A stretch of 64,000 bases of DNA from Saccopteryx bilineata (Eukaryota; Chordata; Mammalia; Chiroptera; Emballonuridae). The notes beneath the pieces are model-generated. The model was not told where the DNA came from. It saw nothing but the letters and a program-made list of their open reading frames with translations, and did not search any database. The position numbers and the translations under genes were made by a program. The stretch is from positions 130,600,522 to 130,664,521 of the forward strand of contig NC_089490.1 of NCBI RefSeq assembly GCF_036850765.1, written 5' to 3'. Shown here piece after piece: positions 1 to 11,825 of this stretch (the first letter of the stretch is position 1; each line of letters begins with the position of its first letter).

Positions 1-160
1 AGGGGAGAGAGAGAGAAAGGGAGAGATAGAGAGAGAACAGGGGGAGGAGCAGGAAGCATCAACTCCCATATGTGCCTTGACCAGGCAAGCTCAGGGTTTT
101 GAACCGGCGACCTCAGCATTCCAGGTCGACGCTTTATCCACTGCACCACCACAGGTCAGG
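1..160 (-). mobile_element. SINE-B, cut by window start
   Basis: Head at 160 (CACCACAGGTCAGG). B box complement near 101-111 (TTTTGAACCGG). The GA-rich body runs off the left edge. Confidence 0.85.
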
Positions 161-209
161 CCTTTCTTTCTTTTTTTTATTTATTTACTTTTTTAGATCA
201 TAAGTTCTT
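161..209. other. Host spacer between two SINEs, T-rich
   Basis: Short pyrimidine and TTTA-rich stretch ending in the left copy of TAGATCATAAGTTCTT, the target duplication of the next SINE. Confidence 0.5.
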
Positions 210-539
210 TAAATTTATTTATTTTTTTTACAGAGACAGAGAGTCAGAGAGAGGGATAGACAGGGACAGAGAGAGATGAGAAGCATCAACTATTAGTTTT
301 TCATTGCGCATTACAACACCTTAGTTGTTCATTGGTTGCTCTCTCATACGTGCCTTGACCGCGGGCCTTCAGCAGACCGAGCAACCCCTTGCTAGAGCCA
401 GTGACCTTGGGTTCAAGCTGGTGGGCTTTTCCTCAAACCAGATGAGCCCGCATTCAAGCTGGCGACCTCGGGGTCTTGAACCCGGGTCCTCTGCATCCCA
501 GTCCGACGCTCTATCCACTGTGCCACCGCCTGGTCAGGC
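210..539 (-). mobile_element. SINE-C with 16-bp target duplication
   Basis: Perfect duplication TAGATCATAAGTTCTT at 194-209 and 540-555 brackets the element. The head complement CCACCGCCTGGTCAGGC ends at 539. Confidence 0.9.
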
Positions 540-555
540 TAGATCATAAGTTCTT

Positions 556-977
556 AAAGTACATTCTGTGGAGTGTTTGTGTTGTGATGAGAATGGTGAT
601 GGCCAACAGCCTCTGCAGACATTCCCAAAAGGAAAGAAGTAGGCAAGAGCCTTCCAACCACATTTCGGCATTTCTACCAGTATCTGTCAACATGCAGTTG
701 CTTCGCTACCACCCAAGTTTCTTTAAGGCCAAGCAAGGCTCCTATGTCCTAGAATTGCTGGGAGTTGGGCCAAAGCTTCCTTTTTCATAGGTTCTTCAGC
801 TGAGTGTCTTAAACACAAAAGTTGGAGGAACACTGCTTTAGGTGATTTTAATACATAATGAAAGTTTTCAGTCATTACCTGTAGATGCCATTGTATTCTT
901 TTTGTGTGTGTTGAGATATAAATGACATATAACATTTTATTAGTTATAGGTACACAACATAATCATTTACTATATAG
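556..977. other. Unique intergenic sequence; short L1-like tail piece at right
   Basis: No gene seen. From about 893 the TTGAGATATAAATGACATA stretch resembles an old L1 3' region on the minus strand. Confidence 0.5.
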
Positions 978-1206
978 ACAGTTGTCCTTTGGTATCTACC
1001 GGTGATTGATTCTAAGGCCCCTAGGGACACTAAAATTTGAGGATGCTCTAGTCCCTCAAATAACTTCTATAGAGTTCTATCATCCTAATACAATATAAAT
1101 GCTATATAAATTGTTATCCTGTGTTGTTTACGAAATAATGACAAGAAAAAAGTCTCAGATGCAACTATGTAGGTCTAACTACATAGTCAGCAACAATGTA
1201 GCTTTT
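978..1206 (+). mobile_element. MER2-like Tigger DNA transposon, left part
   Basis: Begins CAGTTGTCCTTTGGTATC and keeps the MER2-type series (GATTGATTCTAAGG, GATGCTCTAGTCCCTC, AATAATGACAAGAAAAAAG). The matching right end is at about 3008-3059, after 1.8 kb of later insertions. Family assignment is from memory of the consensus. Confidence 0.7.
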
Positions 1207-1303
1207 ATATTGAATTTATTGGGGTGACATTGATTAATAAAGTTATATAGGTTTCAGGTATATAATTCTATAATACACATCTGTATATAATATTGTGTGT
1301 TCA

Positions 1304-2005
1304 TGTTGGGCAGATAAAATATATTATGCTCACTTTGTTAAAGATGGTGCTGCCCACGTGGAGGCCATTGCCCAGATGATATTAATGTGTGTTGGGGGCA
1401 GGCTGTGGGCAGGCAGGATTTTTGTAGCCTGGGGCTTGGTTTTAGGATTAAGCCTTTCCCACCCTTTTTGATGTGGGGTGGTACAATCCCATCATGACTC
1501 AGATATGTGACTTTGTATTAGAGACTTCCCTATTTTGTATATTGGATTAAAGGCTTTGATTTCTGCACTATAAAATGGGGGCAGAACGGGAGCTTGCGCT
1601 CTTGGTTCCTGAGATTAACATTAGAGGAGAGAGGAGAGAGTGAGAAAGGCCACGTGGAGGAGGCCAGGAGAGGCAGCCAAGATGGTGGAGTGTTGAGTGA
1701 GAAGCCAGTTAGTGCAGAGTTTGTGCAGAGAGAAGGAAGGAGATGGGGAACAGAGGTGAATAAGTCTGGTGAGCTAGAAATCTTTGATTCTAGAAAACTC
1801 GGATAAGTCAGTAGCTTTGTGAGCACTGAATGTGAGTGGGTTTTGGAGCCCAGTGTGTGTTTTTACTTGCCTGCCGGGTGCAAGCTAGAATTAAAGATGA
1901 CAGCCCATCAGTTTTTGGCTCCATTGTTTCTTTACCAACTGTCCGAATCCAATGCGAACCTGCATGGGCCAGGCTGTGATGGTAGCCCTGGCTACTGGCT
2001 TTACA
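1304..2005 (+). mobile_element. Solo LTR of an endogenous retrovirus, 702 bp
   Basis: Starts TGTTGGGC, ends TTTACA, flanked by GTTCA on both sides (1299-1303, 2006-2010), and joins interrupted L1 sequence cleanly when removed. A TATA box (CTATAAAATGG) lies near 1568 and an ATTAAA poly(A)-type signal near 1890, which fixes + orientation. There are no internal viral genes, so only a recombined LTR remains. The 5-bp duplication fits an ERV3-like or undetermined class. It carries no recognisable open reading frame. Confidence 0.8.
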
Positions 2006-2125
2006 GTTCACCACTCCAAGTCACGTCTCCTCCAGTCACCCTTTATACTTCCTTTACCCTCTTTACCTTTCCCCACCCCCTTTCCTTCTTGTAATCACCA
2101 TATGATTGTCAATGTCTATGAGTTT

Positions 2126-2126
<1 letters not shown>

Positions 2127-2180
<54 letters not shown>

Positions 2181-2538
2181 CAGGGACAGACAGGAAGGGA
2201 GAGAGATGAAAAGCATCAACTTGTAGTTGCGGCACTTTAGTTGTTCAATGATTGTTTTCTCATATGTGTCTTGACTGGGCAGGGGCTCCAGCTAAGCCAG
2301 TGACCCTTTACTCAAGCCAGAGACTTTGGGCTCAAGCCACAGACCTTGAGCTTTAAGCCAGTGAGCTTTGGGCTCAAGCCAACGACCATGGCATCATGTC
2401 TATTATTACATGCTCAAGCCAGCAACCCTGTACTCAAGAGGGTGAGCCCACACTCAAGTCAGTGACCTCAGGGTTTTGAACCTGGTTCCTCAGCATCTCA
2501 GGTGTATGCTTTATCTACTGCACCACCACCTGGTCAGG
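2127..2538 (-). mobile_element. SINE-C, long form
   Basis: CTATGAGTTTT duplicated at 2116-2126 and 2539-2549. A TG/GA microsatellite sits at the tail side. Confidence 0.9.
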
Positions 2539-2635
2539 CTATGAGTTTTTTTATTTTTTATTTTTCTTTACTTAATCCCTTCACCTTTTTCATCCAGACA
2601 ATGTAACTTTTTTTTTTTTTTTTTATAATTGCCCC

Positions 2636-2996
2636 ACCCGGGTTCGATTCCCGGCCAGGGCACACAGGAGAAGCGCCCATTTGCTTCTCCACCCCTCTGC
2701 CGCGCTTTCCTCTCTGTCTCTCTCTTCCCCTCCCGCAGCCAAGGCTCCATTGGAGCAAAGATGGCCCGGGCGCTGGGGATGGCTCTGTGGCCTCTGCCTC
2801 AGGCGCTAGAGTGGCTCTGGTCGCAACATGGCGACGCCCAGGATGGGCAGAGCATCGCCCCCTGGTGGGCAGAGCGTCGCCCCTGGTGGGCGTGCCGGGT
2901 GGATCCCGGTCGGGCGCATGCGGGAGTCTGTCTGACTGTCTCTCCTGTTTCCAGCTTCAGAAAGAAAAAAAAAAAAAAAAAAAAAAGAAAAAAAAA
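2636..2996 (+). mobile_element. SINE-A, 5'-truncated
   Basis: Begins inside the head just before the B box GGTTCGATTCC and ends in a long A tract. Duplication ATAATTGCCCC at 2625-2635 and 2997-3007. Confidence 0.9.
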
Positions 2997-3007
2997 ATAA
3001 TTGCCCC

Positions 3008-3059
3008 CTGTTGGTTGAATCTTGGGATACAGAACCCTAAGATGCAGAGGGCAACCTGT
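3008..3059 (+). mobile_element. MER2-like Tigger element, right end
   Basis: GGTTGAATCTTGGGATACAG followed by GCAGAGGGCAACCTG matches the other terminus of the element beginning at 978. Confidence 0.6.
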
Positions 3060-5839
3060 ATATATTGAGAAATAAGCTTAGTTCAGCACAGTAAGTTTGA
3101 TAATGGGAAACTCAAGAGTTAAAATTTTAGCTTGAGTAATGGTGGCTTTAGTTATAATCAATACACTTAATGGTTAATCCAAATAAAAGCTCTGTTCCAG
3201 GAACTGGGATACCTGGAGGAGCTTACATGACATAACTAGATCTGTAATCTGCAAGCCACCCACTTTTGTGCCCCGGGGGCCCTATGAGCAAAGCCTTTGT
3301 GCTCCAAGGATGGAATGCAGATGATCCGGTTAGCTTTGACTATGATCTGAATAACTTTTCTTGAAATTCTAATACCCTTCCTACCCTTTTTTTCCCCTTC
3401 TAAAAAGGTTGGAATAGGGGGTTGAGACAGTTTAGGGTACATAACCCCATCTCCTTAGATTGCAGGCCATCTGAATAAAGCTCTCATAAAGGTTCAATCC
3501 CTGTCTCTTGATTTGGCTAAAGTGGTGACAGGCAGCACGAAGGCCAATATTTCTGGTTTCAAGTTTAGTGAATATTCATCATCGCACAATTACATTATTT
3601 TCTTGTGATGAGAGCTTTTGAGTCTACTCCCTCAGCAACTTTCAGATGTATGATACAGCAGTGACAACTACAGTCACCACCTGGATGTGATATCTCAGGA
3701 CTTACTTATTTCTTAACTGAAAGTTTGTATCTTTTGACTGCCTCTGCCCACTTCACACACCTCCACCAACCATTCTGTTTTAAGTGAACCCAAAGAAAAG
3801 TTCCCCTGCAAGGAGGGACTCTAAAACCTGAAGCATCACTCTGCCCAATCCAGCTGTGGCCTTCAGGTATCCCCCCCTCCCCCTCCTCTTCCCGCCCCAG
3901 TGAGAGGGCAATGATGCACCTTGCACACAGTGGTGGGTGGGGTGTTTTCAATTATGAGTTCCCTGCACAATGTCTGCTCTCCTTGCATATTAGCAGTTGT
4001 GTACTCTTCTAAAATTAATTGCTTTGCTGACTCAAAGGTGAAAAATATTTTTTAAATTAGAGAAATACTGCGAACATAGCCGCCCTCAGGTTCCTAAACT
4101 AGATCCTGGGGGCACCGCCCTCTCCAGCATCACTAGCCTGGAGCCAAAGAATGTTTGATGTGCAATCCTGGTCTCAGGTACAGTATTTCTGAGGAGGCCA
4201 GTGGGTCCGGCCTGCTAGGAACCGCACCCAGAGGTCCCAGAAGGAGGTGGTGGTGGAGGGGGCACGGCATGCGGTGAGGAGCTCCAGACCAAACAGATCC
4301 CAGCCATCCTGAGCCTTCACAGCCACAACAGGATCGGAGGGACGTACACATTCAGTGAGGGAGCCACAGCTCTGGACTCTTAAAGTACAACTTGCAAGGT
4401 CACGCACTTCTACCTGGAGGAGTCACAAATCTGTCCCTTGCACCCCAGAGTTTAGCAGTGAACTTCCCACCCGTCTTACTTTGTAGTCACCACCAGAAGG
4501 GGCCGAGATGCTTCGGGCATCTTGAGATTCAGAAATCTTCCCGGAGTCCAGCTCTCAGCTATAAAACGATTAAGCTCCTCCATCTGTGCTGCAGGGAGCG
4601 GCAGCCACTCCAAGTGGACGCACGCTCAGCCCAACCGCGCCGAAGTCCCCACACCAGGCCAGGACTCGCCCAACCCTGCAAGACCCGGGGTAGCGCACGC
4701 CCGCGCCTGTGCCGGGCTTGTATTTCTCTTGTCTTTTTTATTTTTATTTATTTAAAAGTACTGGGTGGTCTTCAGAGGAGTATGGCCAAGGCGTCTTTCA
4801 CGCGCCCTCTTGCGGACACATGTTGGCTCTTCCGCATACCCTCGTAGAAGGGAGTCACCCGGGACCTTGCTCTGTGAGCCTTTGCTTTACAGCCCCAAAG
4901 GAACGGAAAGGGCCTTTTCTCCTCTCCCCACCCCCTTCTTCTCTTCTGTCTTCCCTATTTGTACTGAATTAGGGGTTGAAAGCCCTGAGGAGGAGGTCCC
5001 AAAGAAGGCCAGGAGGGTCAGCCTTAGTGTTCTGATTTTGGTCGGTCTTGTGATTTTTGTTTTTAGAGTTGGGTTGTGACAACGTTCTTAGAAGGAAATA
5101 AACTACAAAACTTTAGTATATTCATTGTTGTTTTTCTTATGGTACAGGTGCAATGAGAATATTGTCTCACACTATTAATCTCCTCTGTAGGTATATCTCT
5201 TATCTGTTTCAGATATTTTGGTGCATACTTTTGTGCACCCTAAAAAAGTTATTACCAACAAGGTGGCTAACTGGATTCAAATTTTAAAAAACAGAGCCTA
5301 GCAGCCCATTCTACACAGGAGCCTCTTATGCAGATTACACTGTAGGGAGAAGCATGCCCTGAACGATATCAATCAACCTCTGCACTCACCTGCCTGCCTG
5401 CACTGTGTTTCTGCTAGCTAAGGCACCCTTATAAAAGAGTTCCTGGAATCCTATTTTAAACAATAAGACTGAGACTTTCTCATCCTCAAGTATATCTGTG
5501 CCATTAGCATCTTCACCAACCAACCAGAGTGGCTCAATTCTGACCAATCAGGACAATGTTTTTGGACCAAACTTCATGATTTGGAGTTCTCATTTGCTTG
5601 AGCATGGACCAGTCCGAGGACCAGGGAGGGCCTTCTTTCTATATGAGTCAGCTTCTTTCTGACTCAGATAGTGCACTTTGCCTTTCCACCTGAGGAGGTA
5701 GACTGCTGCTTCCTGAAGGAACTACAGAGGGGCCTGGCCCCAGGGCCACCTCATAGCTGTGATTACTTCAAAATGAGCCTTTCCACAGCCTTGTTGTATT
5801 ACAGTTGAGCTGTTAGCACTGAATAACATTTCCTTCTTT
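3060..5839. other. Unique intergenic sequence with a CpG-richer segment
   Basis: No gene recognised on either strand. About 4,600-4,870 is visibly richer in CpG than its surroundings and follows a TATA-like CTATAAAACG at 4559. A single-frame 151-codon reading at 4392-4847 has no recognisable domain. Confidence 0.5.
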
Positions 5840-6172
5840 TTTTTTTTTAAATAATTTTATTTTATTTTTTGTGGCAGAGTCAGAGAGAGTCAGAGAGAGG
5901 GACAGATAGGGACAGACAGGAAGGGAGAGAGATGAGAAACATCAATTCTTCGTTGAGGTTCCTTAGTTATTCCTTGATTTCTCATATGTGCCTTGACCGG
6001 GGGACTAGTGCAGAGTGATCCCTTGCTCAAGCCAGGGACCTTGGGCTCAAGCTGGTGAGCCTTGCTCAGACCAGGTGAGCCTGTGGTCAAGCTGGCGACC
6101 TCGAGGTCTTGAACCTGGGTCCTCCGCATCCCAGTCCGACGCTCTATCCATTGCGCCACCACCTGGTGGGGC
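5840..6172 (-). mobile_element. SINE-C
   Basis: Poly-T at the left and head complement CCACCACCTGGTGGGGC at the right; GTCAGAGAGAGGGACAGA body. Confidence 0.85.
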
Positions 6173-6175
6173 CCT

Positions 6176-6660
6176 TCTTTTTTTTTTTAATTGAATTTAT
6201 TAAGGTGACATGAATTTAGGTGACCAATTATACAACCCATCTCCATACACCATACTGGGTATTCACCCCCAGCAAGTTAAGTCTTTGTCCATCACCATTT
6301 ATGCCCCCATACTCTCCTTTACCTCCTTCATCCCAATCACCACACTGTTGTTTGTGTCTATGAGGTTTTTTTTTTATATATAAGATTTTATTTATTGATT
6401 TAGAGAGAGGAGAGAGAGAGAGAGGAAGGTAGGGGTTGGGGAGGAGCAGGAAACATCAACTCATAGTAGTTACTTCTTTTTGTGCCTTGACCAGACAAGC
6501 CTGGGGCTTCGAGCTGGTTACATCAATGTTCCAGGTCAAGGGCTTATCCTCTGTGCTACCACAGGTCAGACCATGACTTGTTGTTGTTTTTGGTCCGTTG
6601 TTGCTCTATTCCTCCACTTTCCTTGCCCAGTCCCCCATGTCCCCCTTATAGCTGTCAGAT
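6176..6660 (-). mobile_element. L1 3' UTR fragment, interrupted by SINE-B
   Basis: TGAATTTATTAAGGTGACAT at 6193 and the pyrimidine-rich 3' UTR run to 6370 and resume at 6574. Confidence 0.65.
6371..6573 (-). mobile_element. SINE-B
   Basis: Head complement CTACCACAGGTCAGACC at right; GAGAGAGGAGAGAGAG body; diverged copy. Confidence 0.75.
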
Positions 6661-6774
6661 GAAATGATATAGAGAACCCTAAAGATTTCACCAAAAAACT
6701 ACTGGAACTGATAAATGAATTCAGTTAAGTAGCAGAATACAAAATAAATATCTAGAAATCAGTTGTATTTTTAT

Positions 6775-7173
6775 TTATTTATTTATTTATTTATTTATTT
6801 TTTCAAAGCTGGAAACGGGGAGAGACAGACAGACTCCCGCATGCGCCCGACCGGGATCCACCCGGCACGCCCACCAGGGGCGACGCTCTGCCCACCAGGG
6901 GGCAATGCTCTGCCCCTCCAGGGCGTCGCTCTGCCGCGACCAGAGCCACTCTAGCGCCTGGGGCAGAGGCCAAGGAGCCATCCCCAGCGCCCGGGCCATC
7001 TTTGCTCCAATGGAGCCTCGGCTACGGGAGGGGAAGAGAGAGACAGAGAGGAAGGAGGGAGTGGGGGTGGAGAAGCAAATGGGCACTTCTTCTATGTGCC
7101 CTGGCCGGGAATTGAACCCGGTTCCCCCGCACGCCAGGCCGACGCTCTACCGCTGAGCCAACCGGCCAGGGCC
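6775..7173 (-). mobile_element. SINE-A, full length, nested in L1
   Basis: Duplication TCAGTTGYATTTTTAT at 6759-6774 and 7174-7189; (TTTA)n replaces the pure T tail. Confidence 0.9.
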
Positions 7174-7449
7174 TCAGTTGCATTTTTATATACCAATAGT
7201 GATCTATCAGAAAGGGAAACCAAAAAAACAATATCACTTACAATTGCTTCGAAAAGAATAAAATGCCTGGGAATTAATTTAACCAAGGATGTAAAAGACC
7301 TGTACTCATGGATAGGAAGAATTAACATCATTAAATGTCCATATTACCCAAGCAGTCTATAGATTCAACACAATTCCTATCAGAAACTCATGTATTTCAT
7401 AGAACTAGAAGAAATATTCCAAAAATTTATCAGAAACCACAACAATCTT

Positions 7450-7480
7450 CTTCTTCTTTTTTTTTTTTTTTTGCTTTTAT

Positions 7481-7512
<32 letters not shown>

Positions 7513-7858
7513 AAGGAAGGGAGAGAAATGAGAAGCATCAACTTGTAGTGCGGCACTTCAGTTGTTCATTGATTGCTTTCTCATACATGCCTTGATCAGG
7601 GGCTACAGCTGAGCCAGTGACCCCTTGCCCAACCCAGCGAACTTGGGCTCAAGACGCAACTTTGGGCTTCAAGCCAGCAACCATGGGGTCATGTCTATGA
7701 TCCCATGTTCAAGCTAGCATTCCCATGCTCAAGCTTATGAGACCACACTCAAGCCAGATGAACCTGAGCTCAGGCTGGCAACCTTGGGGTTTAGAACCTG
7801 GGTCCTCCAGCTGCTTCCCAGGTTGACGCTCTATCCACTGCACCACTACCTGGTCAGG
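7450..7858 (-). mobile_element. SINE-C, long form, nested in L1
   Basis: Duplication CCACARCAATCTT at 7437-7449 and 7859-7871; several CTCAAGC units. Confidence 0.9.
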
Positions 7859-8875
7859 CCACAGCAATCTTGAAAAAGAAGAACTAAGTCAGAATAATTA
7901 TGCTACCTGATATCCCACTATACTACAAGTCCTGGCATAAAAAACATAGATCAATGGAATAGAATAAAGAGCCCAGAAATAAACCTACACCCATATGATC
8001 AATTAATATTTGACAAAGGAGGCAAGAACATACAATAGGGTAAAGACAGTCTTTTCAATAAATGGTGTTGATAAAATTGGATACATGCAAAAAAAAATAA
8101 AACTAGACCACCTTCTTACACCATACACAAGAATAAACTCAAAATAGATTAAAGACTTAAATATTAGAAATGAAACTACAAAACTAGAAGAAATCAGACA
8201 GTAAAATTTTGAACATTTCTCATAGCAGTATTTTTCTGATATATCTCCTTGGGCAAGGGAAATGAGAAAAGAAACAAATGGGACTACATCAAACTAAAAT
8301 ATTTTTGCACAGCAAAGGAAACCATCAACAAAATGAAAAAAACAAACCACTGAATGGGAAAACATATTCACCAATACAACTGATAAAATATTTCCAAAAT
8401 TTATAAAAAACTTAAAAACTCAAAAAACAAAACAAAACAAACAAAAAAACCCTTAAAAACTCAACACCCCCCCTCAAAAATACAACAACCCAATCCAGTT
8501 CAAAAATGGATATGAAAAGATGCTCAACAACACTAATCATCAGAGGAATGCAAATTAATTCCACAACGAGATATTATCTCACACCTCTCAGAGCAGCTGT
8601 GATCAATAAATTAACAAACAACAAATGTTAGTGAGGGTCTGGAAAAAAGGGAATCCTCATGCACTATTGATGGGAATGCAGATTGTTGCAGTCACTATGG
8701 AAAATAGTATAAAGTTTCTTCAGAAAATTGAAAATGGAACCGCCTTTTGACCCTGCAATCTTACTTCTGGGAATAATTCCTAAGGAGCTTGAAACACTGA
8801 TTCAAAAAAAAAAAAAAATGCACTCCTATGTTCATGGCAGTGTTATTATTTATAATAGCTAAGATCTGGAAACAG

Positions 8876-9060
8876 CCTGACCTGTGGTGGTGCAGTGGAT
8901 AAAGCATCGTACCTGGAATGCTGAGGTTGCCAGTTTAAAATCTCAGAGTTCCCTGATAAGGCATATATGACAAGCAACTATGAGTTAATGCTTCCTGCTC
9001 ATCCGCTATCACTTCTCTCTCTCTGTCTTCTCTCTAAAATAAATAAATAAATATTTTTTA
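8876..9060 (+). mobile_element. SINE-B, diverged
   Basis: Head GCCTGACCTGTGGTGGTGCA, then a pyrimidine body and AATAAATAAATA tail. Confidence 0.85.
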
Positions 9061-9350
9061 AGGTAAGAGGAGGAGAGATAGTGAGACAGACTCCCACATG
9101 CACTCTGACAGGGATTGGCTGGAAACCCCATCTTGGGCTAATGCTCCAGTATCGAGCTATTTTTAGCACCTGAGGCTGCTGCACTCTGACCAACTAAGCT
9201 ATCCTCAGCACCTGGGGCCATACACAAACCAATCAAGCCACTGGCTGCGGGGTTGGGGGTGGGGGAGAGTGAGAGATGAGGGAGTAAAAGGGGGGAGAAG
9301 CAGAGGGTTGTTTCTCCTGTGTGTCCTGACCAGGAATAGAACCCAGGACA
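9061..9350 (-). mobile_element. Old SINE-A relative
   Basis: Keeps ACAGACTCCCACATGC at left and GTCCTGACCAGGAATAGAACC (a decayed B box complement) at right, with many changes between. Confidence 0.6.
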
Positions 9351-9790
9351 TTCATATGCTGGGGTTTTCATCTTGTCACTCACTCCCTTGCTCTCTTCTC
9401 TCATTGTGTCCCAATACTAGCTCTGAGGAAGCCAGTGTCTATATCATGAGCTCTCTACTAGTGAAAGCCTTGTGGCCAGGAACAGCCTGCTTTCAGCTGC
9501 CCAGTGCCAACTTGGAAGTGGATGCTGTGGACTTCCTGCAGCTCCTGAGAGACTGGGAGCCAGAACCACCACCTAGTCACCAACATCACTGACCCACAGA
9601 CACCCATATGTTATACGTGTGGCAGCAGAGAGCTAATATGTCTTACTGGCTAATTTATTTTTAAGAGCCCTTTACACATTTTGAATAGTAGTAATTTAAT
9701 ATATAAAATGAGAATCTGTCCACCAATATATTATAGCCTTTATCATTTGTGTTTTTAACTTTATTTATGGCATTCTTTGTCAAATACAAG
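9351..9790. other. Unique sequence with a possible MLT1-type LTR remnant
   Basis: Around 9430-9640, GAGAGACTGGGAGCCAGAACC resembles a MaLR/MLT1 LTR in + orientation. No gene is seen. Confidence 0.35.
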
Positions 9791-9805
9791 AATCTAGGAA
9801 ACGTG

Positions 9806-9987
9806 CCTGACTTGCAGTGATGCAGTGGATAGAGAGTTGCTGGAATGCTGAAGTTTCTGGTTCAAAACCCTGGGCTTGCTGGGTCAAGGAACATACGACA
9901 AGCACTCAATGAACAACTAAAGTAAAGCAACTATGAGTGCTCCCCCCACCCTTCTCTGTAAAATCAATAAATAAAATCTTAAAAAAA
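9806..9987 (+). mobile_element. SINE-B
   Basis: Duplication AATCTAGGAAAYGTG at 9791-9805 and 9988-10002. Confidence 0.88.
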
Positions 9988-10002
9988 AATCTAGGAAATG
10001 TG

Positions 10003-10814
10003 AAACTGGTATTTGCAAAAGTGATTAGGGGAATAAACATTTAAGTTGAAGTAGGGAGAGAATATTGTGAAATGAAAGAAGATTGTTTAATGTGTTGGAA
10101 GGGTTGTGACTAAGCCCTAAGATAAATCCACATTCAGGCCCCGGATTCATGCAGACACCGTGGAGATATTGGCTTCATGAAGAAGGGCATTTTAGGGGAA
10201 TGATGAGAGCAAAGGATATGGGGCTGCAGACCAACAGCTAGCTGTGGTTTCAGTAGGGTCTAATCTTATGTACCGTACATACATATTTACATTCACTGAC
10301 GTGTGGTTTCTTTACCTGTCAAATAATAATTCTTACCATATGGGGTTATTGTATGAATAAAACATTTAATGGATATGCTGTATAATGCTATATATATAAT
10401 ATACATATATTTTATATATATTGTACTGTTATACTTCCAGATTATAAAATAGAATATCATGCATAGTATATGTGCAGTTGTATGGGCTCTATAATATAAT
10501 TTTCAATATGGTCCACCATATACACAGAATCATCATTGCTTATACATCACAAGCTGTATAGTGCAAGCTGTGATTATTATGTAAAGTTCAGTTTCCTTAC
10601 CCATAGATTGGGGATGTTGACATTATTAACAATTATCAACAATGTACACCAAACAGGATGGCTGTGAGGGTTAGTAATAATAAATACAACCTTGGTCTTT
10701 GTTGCTGGTTTCTGACACAGAACTTCTAAAACCCTTGCAATTTACTGCTGTGATATGGATGAGAGAAGCATCTTTTGTTTTTCACAATAAGCTCCTTTCA
10801 AACATACTTGAGTT
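10003..10814. other. Unique intergenic sequence, AT-rich around 10380-10450
   Basis: No gene or recognisable repeat apart from a TATATA-rich patch. Confidence 0.5.
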
Positions 10815-11660
10815 TATGCTAATGAGATGACAAGTTGGGGCCCTTGGATAGCTTCAGGTTAGGAGCTGGTTGCCAGGAGAACCAACCATGTGATTAGAGG
10901 GTGGGAACTTTCAGCTCTATCCCCCAGTCTTTGGAGAGAGGTGAGGGGCTGAAGGTTGAGTTTACCAATGGCCAATGCTTTAATTTTATTAAAATTTTTT
11001 TTTTTAATTTATTGATTTAAAAAAAGAGAGAGAGAAAGGCAGTGAGAAGGAGAAATGGGAAGCACCAATTCACAGTTGCTTCTCATATGTTCCTTGACTG
11101 GGCAAACCAGGGGTCTCAAACCAGCAACCTCAGCATTCCAGATCAACGCCTTATCCACTGCACCACCACAGGTCAGACACCAATGGCCAGTAATTTAATC
11201 AGTCATGCCTACATAATGGAATCTCCATAAAAGCCCTAAGTGCCAGGATTCGGGAACTTCAGACTCGTGAGCATGTGGCAGTCCTAAGAGGCAGCAGGAC
11301 TAGAGAGAGCACAGATGCTCTGGCCCCCTCCCCAGGCCAGTCCGACACCTGGTGCTCTGTGCCTCTTCGTTGGCTGTTACCGAATTGTGTCCTTTATCAT
11401 AAACTAGGAAAATGCTTTCCTAAGTTCTTTGAGTCATTCTGGAAAATTATCAAACCTAAGTAGGGGTAGGTATGGAAACCTTTCAATTTATAGCAGGGCA
11501 ATCAGAAGTACCAGTGACAGCCTGGACTTGTGATTGGTATATTAGCAGGGCAGTCTTGTGGGGCTGAGCCTCAAACCTATCAGATTCAACAATAAGTCCA
11601 GGCTGATAGTGTCGGAATTGAGTTATAGGACACCAAGTTATTGTCCAGAAAAATCAAGAA
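10815..11660 (+). mobile_element. Ancient ERV-type LTR remnant, split by SINE-B
   Basis: Blocks such as AGGGCAATCAGAAGTACCAG, GGGGCAGTCTTGTGGGG-like text at 11546 and GTGTCGGAATTGAGTTATAG match old mammalian ERV LTR language, with a region near 11390 (CCTTTATCATAAACTAGG) at the usual poly(A) position. Family not assigned. Confidence 0.45.
10990..11178 (-). mobile_element. SINE-B inside the LTR remnant
   Basis: ACCAATGGCCA repeated on each side (near 10966 and 11179). Confidence 0.85.
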
Positions 11661-11825
11661 AATTAGTTGTTGAGTGAAAAACAAATCCACACCTTCAATG
11701 TCAGAAGTGTAAAATAATTCATTGTGTTCAGTAGGGTGATGTCAACAAAGTGCTTTGCATTGTCCTGACTCAGATTTTAAAATAACGATTACTGTGACAT
11801 TGCTCAGGAAAAGGAATCGAGTGCT

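Larger units (their letters stand above)
1207..2597 (-). mobile_element. L1 3' UTR fragment, split by an LTR and a SINE
   Basis: L1 3' end sequence (TGAATTTATTGGGGTGACAT at 1213) lies in 1207-1303, 2011-2126 and about 2550-2597. Flanking copies of ACAATGTARCTTTT (1193-1206 and 2598-2611) are its target duplication inside the MER2-like element. Confidence 0.75.
6661..8875 (+). mobile_element. L1 ORF2 fragment, + orientation, with two nested SINEs
   Basis: Recognisable L1 ORF2 nucleotide blocks such as ATACCAATAGTGATCTATCA, GATCAATGGAATAGAATA and TTGACAAAGGAGGCAAGAAC appear in order, but stops and frameshifts abound. It is interrupted by SINE-A (6775-7173) and SINE-C (7450-7858). Confidence 0.8.

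Noticed and set aside
7600..7800. CRISPR-like regularly spaced CTCAAGCC repeats
   Set aside because: These are internal degenerate units of SINE-C in a mammalian genome; spacing and sequence vary and no cas genes exist.
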